DNA from: Mucilaginibacter celer
GTDB lineage: Bacteria; Bacteroidota; Bacteroidia; Sphingobacteriales; Sphingobacteriaceae
DNA: 64,000 nt
Assembly: GCF_003576455.2 (NCBI RefSeq)
Contig: NZ_CP032869.1
Location: 3,224,001-3,288,000, forward strand
Direction: 5' to 3'
Positions within the stretch are counted from its first letter, which is position 1. Each line of letters opens with the position of its first letter. The notes under the pieces are model-generated. The model saw only the letters and a program-made list of their open reading frames with translations, was not told the origin of the DNA and ran no database searches. The position numbers and the translations under genes are program-made. Below are positions 34,702 to 42,525 of this stretch, in pieces.

Positions 34702-35775
34702 TTAAAAACTACGATCGACAGTATACAGGGCAATATCTTCCAACGCCTGGTAATATTGGTTATGCTTAAAGGGCTTCAGGTATTCCAGGGCATCGAGGGC
34801 CTGGAAACGGGCATCGGCGTATGAACGCTCGAAGGCGGAGGTGTTTTTGATAGCCTCCTGTCCCCGCTCCAGCAACTCAGGTGTTGCTTCAATGGTTCCG
34901 CGCACTATTTTACTTACCAGGTGATCATCACCCAGCTCTTCCATCGCGTAAATAATGGGGAGGGTGAGCCTGCGCTGGGCCAGATCGGTACCTAATATTT
35001 TACCCGATGTAGCGGCATCCTGCAAAAAGTCGAACAGATCATCCATAATCTGGAAGGCCCGCCCTACCCTGCGGCCATAAAAGCCTATGCGCCTTGCCTC
35101 GCCGGTGCGGCCATCTACAATTGCCGCCCCTGTTTCGCAGGCCAGGCCAAACATAATGGCCGTTTTGCGTTCTATTACCTCGAAATAGTGATTTTTAAGC
35201 GATTTGGTAGAAGCATGCGGATCAGCGTTTATCTCGTCCAGCTCGCCCGCGCAAATTTTGAAGGCTGTATCCAACACCAGCTTTACCAATTCCATTTCGC
35301 TGCCGGTATCAATGGCATCCACAAAACACCTTATGGCCTGCACAAACTGCATATCGCCAACCAAAATGGCCGCGTTTACGCCACGTGTAGCATTAACAGA
35401 TGATAAGCCCCGGCGTAAAAGCGAGTTGTCAATAATATCATCATGTATCAGGGTGGCTACGTGCAGCATCTCTAACGATACCGAACCTTTAATCACCTTA
35501 TGGCTCAGCTCACCATCGCCGCTAATCAGCCGGGCGGCAAGCATCATCATTACAGGGCGCAGCTTTTTGCCCCGGTTGTACAGGTTAAGCTCGGTTTCGG
35601 TAAGGTAGTTTTTTTGCGGTTCGAGCGCTGATGCAAGCGTTTCTTTAAAGCGCAGCATATCAACCGGAAGCAGATCGTTCAAAATACGATCGACAGGGTT
35701 TTTAGTCCTGCCGGTCGTAATTTTAAGTCCGGGTCTGCTGCCGCTCAGATCGTCTATTTCGTATTTAGGTTCCAA
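34702..35775 (-). CDS. Polyprenyl diphosphate synthase (all-trans, long-chain type)
   Basis: 357 aa. Both aspartate-rich motifs of trans-isoprenyl diphosphate synthases are intact: FARM LIHDDIIDNSLLRRG (D112-D116) and SARM QIMDDLFDF (D245-D249). NRGKKLRPV holds the IPP-binding K/R. The residue five before the FARM is alanine, which in this family allows long chains. There is no ATG; the apparent start is TTG at 35775 (MEPKYEIDD), preceded by an in-frame stop, and the 30-residue N-terminal extension is unusual. Housekeeping octaprenyl synthases (IspB) have this fold, but its position inside an operon of uncharacterised proteins argues for a dedicated pathway. Confidence 0.9.
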   Translation of the reverse strand: MEPKYEIDDLSGSRPGLKITTGRTKNPVDRILNDLLPVDMLRFKETLASALEPQKNYLTETELNLYNRGKKLRPVMMMLAARLISGDGELSHKVIKGSVSLEMLHVATLIHDDIIDNSLLRRGLSSVNATRGVNAAILVGDMQFVQAIRCFVDAIDTGSEMELVKLVLDTAFKICAGELDEINADPHASTKSLKNHYFEVIERKTAIMFGLACETGAAIVDGRTGEARRIGFYGRRVGRAFQIMDDLFDFLQDAATSGKILGTDLAQRRLTLPIIYAMEELGDDHLVSKIVRGTIEATPELLERGQEAIKNTSAFERSYADARFQALDALEYLKPFKHNQYYQALEDIALYTVDRSF

Positions 35776-35809
35776 AGCAGTAAAATCAGTGAGTTGTTAC
35801 AATTTTAAT

Positions 35810-37192
35810 TCAGGATGCCTGCAGGGCTGTTAAAACCGATTGATTGATTACGGTTTGAATGCCCTGCTCAATTTGCCTGCTTATCAGGCTTTTGATAAAA
35901 TAAAGCTGCGAAACGCGCTCGCGGATCACCTCGGCAGCCTTACCCGTCCATGATGAATCGTCGATATCAAATTCGAAAGTTGGCAGGCTTACGCTTGTTT
36001 TATCAATAGTTATTTGTTGTGCAGCCTCGTTAATGCTCAGCTCTACATCAACCGTGGTATTGATGATCTCAGCACCACATTCGCCCTCCCATAAAACAGT
36101 AGCTGCCATATTCGGATCAAAAGCTTTCCGCTGGATGGCTTCTGTTTGCCACATCCTTACCAGTTTACGCTGTTCCTCATCAAGCACTATCCAGCCTTTA
36201 CCTTCGGCCTCATCAGCCCCGCCTTTACCATTGGCCTGCGAGAAAACATTCATCACCTCCTCAACAGTAACCGGGGGCAGCATGGCGTTTGAGTTATTAA
36301 CGTGATCATAAACCTGGTTAGCGGTTAAGGGATTGATATTTTTATCGTTATTATGGGTATTCAGATCCACGGCTTTACCAAATGATAAAGCGGCAGCCGC
36401 GGCTTTATAGTATTTACTATCCGGATCGGGTTTTGAATCGGGATCGGTAATATCAAAATCCGGATCGGCTATCAGCGTGTTCGAAAATATGTTCAGCTGC
36501 TGTAAAATAGCGTTGGCATTGTAGCTGGTATTTTTTACGCCATAGGTTTTTGTGGGCGAGTTAACTACCACCCCCTCTGTTTTCAGGGCGAAATCCGTAT
36601 CGCGGGCCATGGCGGCTGTGGCACCGTTGGCATACCAGCTTCTGCGGGCCGCAGGGTTGGTGTTAAATACCTCGTTGTATATTTCGTTGTGCTCGCGGTA
36701 GGTTTTCATCAGCTCACGGCCTGCAGGCGTATCCATCAGGCGTTTTTCCTGGTCCTGCGCGTTTGCGGCAAAGGCGCGCTGCTCGTCGGCGCTCAGGGTA
36801 TCCTTACGGCCCGAGTCTGCACCTGCGGCCTGCAGCAAATCGCGTTCATCTTCAAAATCCAACATGTTACCGGCTGTATCCATGGTTATTTTGTGAGCCA
36901 TTTTAGCGTTGATGGTGTACCTGCCTTTCAGCGTTATTTTATCAAGCATTAAACGGATGCTGACCTGATCGCCGGTTTTTACACAGGCATCTGAAATGAG
37001 TTGAACATCCCTTAAATCGGAACATACAAAATCTGTAAACTTAAAGCTCAGGTTGCCGTTATTGAAAGCGTATGAGGTTGGCATATCAACGTTAAATGCC
37101 AGCGGATATTCGGCCGTATCCTTTAATGCAAATTGCTGCGCCTGGTTATTAACAGCAGCATATATGGCCTTTTCGGTATTTTTCCAGTTCAT
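35810..37192 (-). CDS. Unknown protein, split beta domain with charged insertion (TULIP-like?)
   Basis: 460 aa, no signal peptide. The N-terminal 110 residues are beta-rich (YPLAFNVDMPTSYAFNNGNLSFKFTDFVCSDL, VSIRLMLDKITLKGRYTINAKMAHKITMD). A long charged, helical or disordered insertion follows (about 110-370, with DEQRAFAANAQDQEKRLMDTPAG and DPDSKPDPDSKYYK). The C-terminus returns to amphipathic strands (GECGAEIINTTVDVELSINEAAQQITIDKTSVSLPTFEFD) and a helix. KGRYTINAK with an interrupted barrel fits a TULIP-type lipid binder, but this is inference. It lies 34 bp upstream of the polyprenyl synthase start. Confidence 0.55.
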   Translation of the reverse strand: MNWKNTEKAIYAAVNNQAQQFALKDTAEYPLAFNVDMPTSYAFNNGNLSFKFTDFVCSDLRDVQLISDACVKTGDQVSIRLMLDKITLKGRYTINAKMAHKITMDTAGNMLDFEDERDLLQAAGADSGRKDTLSADEQRAFAANAQDQEKRLMDTPAGRELMKTYREHNEIYNEVFNTNPAARRSWYANGATAAMARDTDFALKTEGVVVNSPTKTYGVKNTSYNANAILQQLNIFSNTLIADPDFDITDPDSKPDPDSKYYKAAAAALSFGKAVDLNTHNNDKNINPLTANQVYDHVNNSNAMLPPVTVEEVMNVFSQANGKGGADEAEGKGWIVLDEEQRKLVRMWQTEAIQRKAFDPNMAATVLWEGECGAEIINTTVDVELSINEAAQQITIDKTSVSLPTFEFDIDDSSWTGKAAEVIRERVSQLYFIKSLISRQIEQGIQTVINQSVLTALQAS

Positions 37193-37275
37193 TTTTTTAG
37201 TTTTTAATTGGTTTTAACCTTTTTGTAACCGGGTGCTGTGCCGGTTAATTTATGTTGTTTGTTTAATTGGGGCTA

Positions 37276-38652
37276 TTAGTTGGCAGGCACGTGCACGGCA
37301 TTTATTTCAAGCTGCTGCACTATGGTTTTACCTGTTGATACCGTGATTGAATTATCAGGAATGCCTATCGAAATTTTCACTCCCGCTATGGTGTTGGATA
37401 TAACGGGTACCGAATAAACATCAAGGCTTTGCAGGTGATTGGTGATAATCTTATCTACAATAAGCTTATCTAACGATTTCGGGATCATATCAACCAGGGC
37501 ACTGGTGGCTGTAGCCATTACCGTACCCACAATAGAGCCCGACCAGGTAGGCAACGCCCTGATGGCAAACTCGTTGGTTGATACCACTTTGAGGCGTACT
37601 TTCTGAACATCTTTATCCTTAACCTTTACAGTTACCAGTTTGGCTTCGGCCACTACAGATGCCTCTTTAGGAGTAATGCTCACAGCGAACGAAGCAGTTA
37701 ATTTATCCCAGTTATCCGGATCAACCATGGCATCGATAGCCGTGGTTACCGGGCATAATACCGATTTGGTGATGCCTATGCCCAAACCGGTTACTTCGCC
37801 CTTTGCCGAGATATTGCCCGGAGTTAGCTTCGCGGTGATTTTTTCGTCGGATAAATCGAGCGACAAATCGGCAACCGTAACGGCAATTTTGTACCCGGCC
37901 GACCATTCATTAGGCCCCGTTTTATCTTCATCACCAAAGGTTTGCCCTTTAACCTCCTTATTAAGCAAAACATTAGGGATAGCGCTTGATACTTCAGTGT
38001 AAACACCCGACGTAAGACCGGATGGCAGCGTATAATCGCTGATATTGGTGGCGGGATTGGTTTTAAGCGATGATGCCAGCACAATGGAGCCGCCGGTTAT
38101 TTTAAAGGCAACAGGCTGCAGTTCAACACCCTCAAAGGCGGGGATGGCCGGTATAGTGATGCTTGTTAACACCGGGTCAACAATATCAAACAGTGCAGGC
38201 ACCAGCTGATGGTTAACCAGTTCGGCATCCATTTCAGAAAAATCAGTCTGATCAACTAATATCGCCCGCGGTTTTAAACATACATCAGTAAGGCTGGTGG
38301 CAAATAAATCGCAAATAATAATAACCTCTCCGGTTGCGGTGGTGCTTACTTCATCATAAGTCATTGTGCCGGTTACCGATGGCAGTTGCAGCTTAAAACC
38401 GTTGGCTAAAGGCCACTCTGCCTTTTCCTGTTTAATAGCAGCGTCCCATTCCTCATGCGTTGGCGCTTCAAAAACAATAAGCGGTAACTCATTAATTACC
38501 AGGCTCAGTTCAAAATCGCCCAGATCAGGAATGGTTTGGGTGGTTTGGTACGTAAAAAGTTTTTCCTTCGCTTCGTCGTTATCAAACAGGAAGCGGATCA
38601 CGTTGTTGATGGCTTGTTGGGAAATACCCGCCGCCACATCAAATTGGCTCAT
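37276..38652 (-). CDS. Unknown TULIP/P47-like protein, paralogue of the operon's first gene
   Basis: 458 aa, no signal peptide. The opening MSQFDVAAGISQQAINNVIRFLF has the look of TULIP domains (a sensing strand and then a helix, as in P47-type proteins). Blocks EAPTHEEWDAAI, PRAILVDQTDFSEMDAELV and IPAIPAFEGVELQPVAF align with the 295-aa protein at 39694-40581 (PPTINEWISSI, AEAVVIDLSRLSDLDSYV, IPAPSFEGVMLTPPRAG). The second half holds further beta repeats and ends VSTGKTIVQQLEINAVHV. Its ATG overlaps the protease stop (ATGA), so the two are coupled. The lipid-binding function is inferred. Confidence 0.6.
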   Translation of the reverse strand: MSQFDVAAGISQQAINNVIRFLFDNDEAKEKLFTYQTTQTIPDLGDFELSLVINELPLIVFEAPTHEEWDAAIKQEKAEWPLANGFKLQLPSVTGTMTYDEVSTTATGEVIIICDLFATSLTDVCLKPRAILVDQTDFSEMDAELVNHQLVPALFDIVDPVLTSITIPAIPAFEGVELQPVAFKITGGSIVLASSLKTNPATNISDYTLPSGLTSGVYTEVSSAIPNVLLNKEVKGQTFGDEDKTGPNEWSAGYKIAVTVADLSLDLSDEKITAKLTPGNISAKGEVTGLGIGITKSVLCPVTTAIDAMVDPDNWDKLTASFAVSITPKEASVVAEAKLVTVKVKDKDVQKVRLKVVSTNEFAIRALPTWSGSIVGTVMATATSALVDMIPKSLDKLIVDKIITNHLQSLDVYSVPVISNTIAGVKISIGIPDNSITVSTGKTIVQQLEINAVHVPAN

Positions 38653-39278
38653 TGGTTTTTAGTTTTTTGGGTTGATAATTTGTTTATAGTCCAATAGGTT
38701 TCTGCCCATACCCCGCCCGCGCGGTATTTTGATGGGAAATGTTTGTAGACTATCTGGCTGGGGCCATGCAACGAATCCTGGATATGCAGCGTTGCGTTAG
38801 CGGCATTAAAGCCGTTAATCATCACATAGTGTGCATCGCCTTTAAACCAGTTTATCCGGAGGCAAACCGGCCTGCCCATACTTATCTCAAACTGTACCCG
38901 CTCAAAAAAAGGCTTGCCGGGGCTCCAGTGGCTGTAGCAGTTAACAGCTTCCAGCGCCTTATCAAGGTTATAATTGATATTGCATCGCTCGCTAACATCA
39001 GTGCTATCGGTATAAGCCGAGCAATCAAAACCTAACACCTGCGAGGCTATTTCATATTGTTGGATAGTGTTTTGATGATAGTAAGCCGTTAATCCCTGGG
39101 CTATGGCGGCCCAGCACCAGCGCTCCAATTGTTGGTTTGCCAGCGTTGAGTTAGGCAGTATATATTCCCCGGCCGATGGACTCAGTTTTTTTGCATTGCC
39201 CAGGCTGGATCTCATTGAATTTTCATTTTCAATAATGATTTTCATCATCAGTTTTTTTAATACCGTCGGCCAGCGCAT
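38649..39278 (-). CDS. Papain-like cysteine protease, AvrRpt2 (C70)-type
   Basis: 209 aa. The catalytic site is easily seen: NQQLERWCWAAIAQ with oxyanion Gln49/50 and nucleophile Cys55, GDAHYVMINGF with His150, and LHIQDSLHG with Asp168. This is the QxxxxWCWAA layout of the papain-like AvrRpt2 family. There is no signal peptide. The ATG at 39278 follows the preceding stop without a gap (TAA-ATG); an internal ATG 11 codons later is an alternative. Its stop overlaps the next start by 4 bp. Substrate unknown; a neighbouring protein or a host/competitor target are both possible. Confidence 0.85.
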   Translation of the reverse strand: MRWPTVLKKLMMKIIIENENSMRSSLGNAKKLSPSAGEYILPNSTLANQQLERWCWAAIAQGLTAYYHQNTIQQYEIASQVLGFDCSAYTDSTDVSERCNINYNLDKALEAVNCYSHWSPGKPFFERVQFEISMGRPVCLRINWFKGDAHYVMINGFNAANATLHIQDSLHGPSQIVYKHFPSKYRAGGVWAETYWTINKLSTQKTKNQ

Positions 39279-39662
39279 TTATGAAATTTCGATATCACCG
39301 CCAATCATCAGCATCCCGTTAAAATCGCCCAGCGAAAGATTGGCAGGCTTTAGCGTGATGGTCATGCCCGGCGCATTGAAACTCATGTTAGGCACATGGA
39401 AAACATCAAAACTTTTATCCCTGAAAATATCTGAAGCAAACATGCCCAGCGAACCTGCTATGATATTGGCAATGGGTGCAAGGATGGTTGAAAGGATTTT
39501 ATCTAACACGCCGCCCGAATAGCGCGGTATGGCAATTACCACAACCCGCGGAATATCTACCGGTACAATAGTTAAAGTGCCCCGGTTTAATTGTACCTGC
39601 AGGTTTAAAGTGATAGGGTTTGGCTGATGGCTGAGATCAAAATTTACGTTTACGGTTGCCAT
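39279..39662 (-). CDS. Unknown small protein, TULIP-tail-like
   Basis: 127 aa, no signal peptide. Beta strands (VNVNFDLSHQPNPITLNLQVQLN, GTLTIVPVDIPRVVVIAI) flank a hydrophobic helix (GGVLDKILSTILAPIANIIAGSLGMF). The protein ends with MSFNAPGMTITLKPANLSLGDFNGMLMIGGDIEIS. Hydrophobic helix plus strand meander is compatible with half of a TULIP unit, perhaps completing a partner. The stop is followed directly by the protease ATG. No family is recognised. Confidence 0.55.
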   Translation of the reverse strand: MATVNVNFDLSHQPNPITLNLQVQLNRGTLTIVPVDIPRVVVIAIPRYSGGVLDKILSTILAPIANIIAGSLGMFASDIFRDKSFDVFHVPNMSFNAPGMTITLKPANLSLGDFNGMLMIGGDIEIS

Positions 39663-39693
39663 GGTATTATTTTTTTAATTGTTTGCGATAAGG

Positions 39694-40581
39694 TTACCAT
39701 TTGGTAGGATCGTACGGAACATCGATGGTGACGCCGGCCTGAGCGAAGGCACGCATGCCTGCCATTGTTCTGAATATGGTAGGGTTACCGGCAGGCTCAA
39801 CATGCATATAATCGATATGGGCTTCCACGCTGTAATGAGCATTAAAGCCCGAGCCGCCTACCCTGTCGTCAAGACGGAATGTTTGACCCTGAATTTGGGT
39901 AGTTACCATGTAGTTGGCCGCTATGCGCATAAGGTCCTGGCTGGCCATCACCACAAAAGGTTTATCGGGTACAAATACATGGCTTACATCAGGCTGGCCA
40001 CGATCAATGAGGTTAAAGGCTACCACGAGGTTTTTATTGCTGATGCCGGCACGGGGCGGTGTAAGCATAACCCCTTCAAACGATGGAGCGGGGATTTGGA
40101 GGCCTGATATGGCCTTGTTAACCTGGTCGATAATCTCAGGAATAAACTCTTCCCTTGCAACATAACTATCCAGATCGGATAAGCGGGACAGATCAATTAC
40201 AACAGCTTCGGCGGTTAACAGCGCACCCTGGTTGTTATTGGGGATGCGGCCGATAATGGTTAGTGGAAACTCGGTACGCCGGGTATCAACACCATCAAAA
40301 AAGGTTATCGCCAGGGCTGGTAAAAAAACAATAAAGGCATTATCCAAGGGTATGGCCCTGCCGCCGTCACTTTTAATACTGCTTATCCATTCGTTGATGG
40401 TTGGCGGCCTGAAATCAATTTGGGGTGAGGCGGTAACATCCCAGTCTACCTGGAAATCCACTTTTTCAAAACTTCCTTTTTTTGATCCGACGAAAAGCGA
40501 CGCGTGAATTTTAGAATCGCTATGCAGCTTTGCAATAGCCTGATTTAATTTTTCCTGGTTGAGGCTGATAAGTAAGTCCAT
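39694..40581 (-). CDS. Unknown TULIP/P47-like protein (first gene of the operon)
   Basis: 295 aa, no signal peptide. MDLLISLNQEKLNQAIAKLH is a strand-plus-helix opening. FEKVDFQVDWDVTASPQIDFRPPTINEWI, AEAVVIDLSRLSDLDSYV and IPAPSFEGVMLTPPRAG align with the 458-aa protein, so the two share ancestry. It is shorter by about 160 residues. The start is the ATG at 40581, 31 bp upstream of the next gene's start-side gap; a 15-bp odd palindrome (40601-40615) lies 20 bp upstream of it. Lipid or isoprenoid binding is an inference. Confidence 0.6.
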   Translation of the reverse strand: MDLLISLNQEKLNQAIAKLHSDSKIHASLFVGSKKGSFEKVDFQVDWDVTASPQIDFRPPTINEWISSIKSDGGRAIPLDNAFIVFLPALAITFFDGVDTRRTEFPLTIIGRIPNNNQGALLTAEAVVIDLSRLSDLDSYVAREEFIPEIIDQVNKAISGLQIPAPSFEGVMLTPPRAGISNKNLVVAFNLIDRGQPDVSHVFVPDKPFVVMASQDLMRIAANYMVTTQIQGQTFRLDDRVGGSGFNAHYSVEAHIDYMHVEPAGNPTIFRTMAGMRAFAQAGVTIDVPYDPTKW

Positions 40582-40600
40582 GTTTTGATTTGATGATAAG

Positions 40601-40615
40601 GTTTAGATTCTAAAC
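40601..40615. promoter_or_regulatory. Palindrome GTTTAGA-T-TCTAAAC upstream of the nine-gene operon
   Basis: A perfect odd palindrome (7-bp arms) 20 bp upstream of the first start codon of the operon. It is a candidate operator or leader element; no matching regulator gene is adjacent. Confidence 0.4.
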
Positions 40616-40800
40616 TCTTCTTTTTTTGGGCCCGGGCTGCCTGTTCGCGACAGCCTTTTTGCCTATTGATTACAGCTCAAAACTATGCTGAATGCGGGCC
40701 GGCCGCAGGGGTGAAAACAGCTTATTTAAAGGGGATTTAAGGGTGGAATAAAGGTTGATTAAGGGGAGTTTGGAGGAGGCGAAAGTACTGTCGCATTTTC

Positions 40801-40895
40801 TTGCGCTCATCTGTGATGAGTGCAAGATAGTTTCCGGGCCCGGTCCGCTACTTGCTATATACCGTAAGCAGCGGCACGCACTCACGATATATCGT
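40801..40895. promoter_or_regulatory. Cluster of four stacked palindromes (structured region)
   Basis: Within 95 bp: TTGCGCTCATC/GATGAGTGCAA (10 of 11 pairs, 3-nt loop, 40801-40825); CCGGGCCCGG (40834-40843); CCGCTACTTGC/GTAAGCAGCGG (9 of 11, 40845-40874); and ACGATATATCGT (40884-40895). The rest of the 449-bp gap between 40582 and 41030 has no gene I can support. The cluster could be an RNA leader, a non-coding RNA or an operator array. Confidence 0.45.
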
Positions 40896-41030
40896 CATCA
40901 AAAAGTCACACAAAATCACAAAATACTCAATATCAACACTTTAAAACAATGGCATATACATTGGACAAATCATGGCACATCAAATTACAAATCACTAAAA
41001 AACAATATTTTAACCTTAAAACTCTTTATT

Positions 41031-41540
41031 ATGCCAAACGCTTTATCAACATTCGGAGCCATTCATACCGCAATCAGCATTGTGGGAGTAGCGGTAGGAT
41101 TTATGGCCTTGTTCCAGGATGGAAAGATCAGCCCAAAATCAAAAAACGGGAAACTGTATGCAGTATTTACCGTGCTGGCCTGCCTGTCGTCATTCCTGGT
41201 AATGAAAACCGGGCACCTCAGCAGTGCGCACAACCTGTCAATCCTCATCCTTATTTTACTGCCTATTGTTTATTACGCGCCTGCTTTACGCATATTTGGT
41301 GGCAAAGCCGATTATGTGCAAACCGTGGGCATGACAGCTACATTATTCTTTTCGCTTGTTCCGGCTGTGGTAGAAACGCTTACCCGCCTCCCGGTTGAAC
41401 AACCTTTGGCCGACGGTCCCGATTCGCCGGTTGTTAAAACGGGCTTGCTCTCGCTGGTTACCATATTCACCGTGGTGATGATTTACCAGGCCATTAAATT
41501 GCACAAACAACGCAAGGCAGCCCTGAGCCCATCTATGTAA
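41031..41540 (+). CDS. Small polytopic membrane protein
   Basis: 169 aa from the ATG at 41031 (MPNALSTFGAIHTAISIVGVAVGFMALF). A longer in-frame extension to 40755 covers the palindrome cluster and has no coding character. About five transmembrane segments are visible (AISIVGVAVGFMALF, LYAVFTVLACLSSFLVM, LSILILILLPIVYYAPAL, TVGMTATLFFSLVPAVVETL, GLLSLVTIFTVVMIYQAI), with a positively charged C-terminus (KLHKQRKAA). I do not recognise a family. It is monocistronic with a terminator. Confidence 0.72.
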   Translation: MPNALSTFGAIHTAISIVGVAVGFMALFQDGKISPKSKNGKLYAVFTVLACLSSFLVMKTGHLSSAHNLSILILILLPIVYYAPALRIFGGKADYVQTVGMTATLFFSLVPAVVETLTRLPVEQPLADGPDSPVVKTGLLSLVTIFTVVMIYQAIKLHKQRKAALSPSM

Positions 41541-41568
41541 TTTTTTCTATCGGTATATTTATTGGTTG

Positions 41569-41598
41569 AGGTCTTCCTGGTTTGGGGAGGCCTTTTTT
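41569..41598 (+). terminator. Intrinsic terminator with G-U pairs
   Basis: AGGTCTTCC pairs with GGGAGGCCT (9 pairs, three of them G-U in RNA), followed by a T6 run. Confidence 0.75.
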
Positions 41599-41621
41599 AT
41601 TTTCCCACCATTGCGGCCAGC

Positions 41622-42092
41622 TTACATCAATGGCAAAAGCCTCAAAAATGTAATGCGGGCAGCGGCACCATCTGTATCCGTATAATTTAATACAAGGTTT
41701 GGCCCGGTAATTTTATAGGTGGCCTGCTGAAAAATTTTAATGTTAGATGGCTCTTTGCTTAATACGGCTCCCTGCTGATTTATTGTTTTTTCGGTTATCG
41801 ATATTTTTAAACTGTCGCCCTGGGTTCTGAACCGGCCGCTGTATACGGTATCTGTTGTTTCTCCATCAGCATAGGGCAGCTTGCGCGTTGCAACTGTACT
41901 ATCCGAAAAAAAGTAAATATGTGTGCGTTGTTCACCTGTTTTCAAAGAAGTATACCAATCGCCCATGATTGATTTTACCGGTTCGGGCGGTTGCGGCTTA
42001 TCTTTTTTGCACGCACTAAGGCATGTAGAAAACATGCCGGCAAGCAGCAAAAGGTTAATTGTTTTTTGTGATGATGGGATAGGTGTTTTCAT
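41622..42092 (-). CDS. Lipoprotein, lipocalin-like beta barrel (tentative)
   Basis: 156 aa from the ATG at 42092 (MKTPIPSSQKTINLLLLAGM), with lipobox STCLSAC and a KKDKPQPPEP linker. The mature part opens with SIMGDWYTSLKTGEQRTHIYFF and continues as antiparallel strands (YSGRFRTQGDSLKISITE, ATYKITGPNLVLNYTDTD), a lipocalin-like arrangement (G-x-W near the start of strand A). The fold is inferred and no ligand is known. Upstream lies the GTTCC-repeat region. Confidence 0.65.
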   Translation of the reverse strand: MKTPIPSSQKTINLLLLAGMFSTCLSACKKDKPQPPEPVKSIMGDWYTSLKTGEQRTHIYFFSDSTVATRKLPYADGETTDTVYSGRFRTQGDSLKISITEKTINQQGAVLSKEPSNIKIFQQATYKITGPNLVLNYTDTDGAAARITFLRLLPLM

Positions 42093-42246
42093 AAACTTAC
42101 AAAGTTTATAATTATTACGCATCAGGCGTATCAATCGCTACAGTTTTAAAAAATATTAAAACAAGGAGGTTGCACTATCAAACAACAGCTTGTAGCAGGT
42201 ATCCGGATCCCGGGCCGTTTACCTGTATTTTCGGGCAAAAATTAGC

Positions 42247-42450
42247 GTTCCAATTTTCAAAAAAAAGGTGTTCCAATTTTAAAAACGGGTGTTCCACTTT
42301 TGTTTTTTAAAAAATATAACTAATTGATTATCAACACTAATATGTTCCAATTTAATAAATCAACATTTTCAACAAAATGCAACTATTTGATTATCAAGTA
42401 TTTTTATTTTTAAAAAATACGCAAGTGTTCCACCTAAAAAAGTGGAACAC
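42247..42450. promoter_or_regulatory. Repeated GTTCCA boxes and paired TTGATTATCAA palindromes
   Basis: GTTCCAATTTT-type boxes at 42247, 42270, 42291 and 42344 (first three spaced 23 and 21 bp). A dyad GTGTTCCAC/GTGGAACAC lies at 42425-42450. TTGATTATCAA occurs at 42324-42334 and 42387-42397. All fall in the 433-bp gap between the lipoprotein and GIN-domain genes. Regular helical spacing suggests protein binding; iteron-like or operator use is possible. Confidence 0.5.
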
Positions 42451-42473
42451 CGGAACAAAAACAGAGCAAATAC

Positions 42474-42507
42474 AAAAAAAGACTGCCGGCCGGCAGTCTT
42501 TTTCATA
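42474..42507. terminator. Perfect palindromic terminator
   Basis: AAAAAGACTGCCGG followed by its exact complement CCGGCAGTCTTTTT (28 bp, no spacer). A- and T-runs serve both strands. It lies just after the stop of the GIN-domain gene. Confidence 0.85.
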
Positions 42508-42525
42508 CGCTATATAATGATTAAA

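Noticed and set aside
40755..41030. Extended N-terminus of the small membrane protein
   Set aside because: The 92-residue extension runs through the palindrome cluster and has no membrane or domain character. The ATG at 41031 begins a normal membrane protein.
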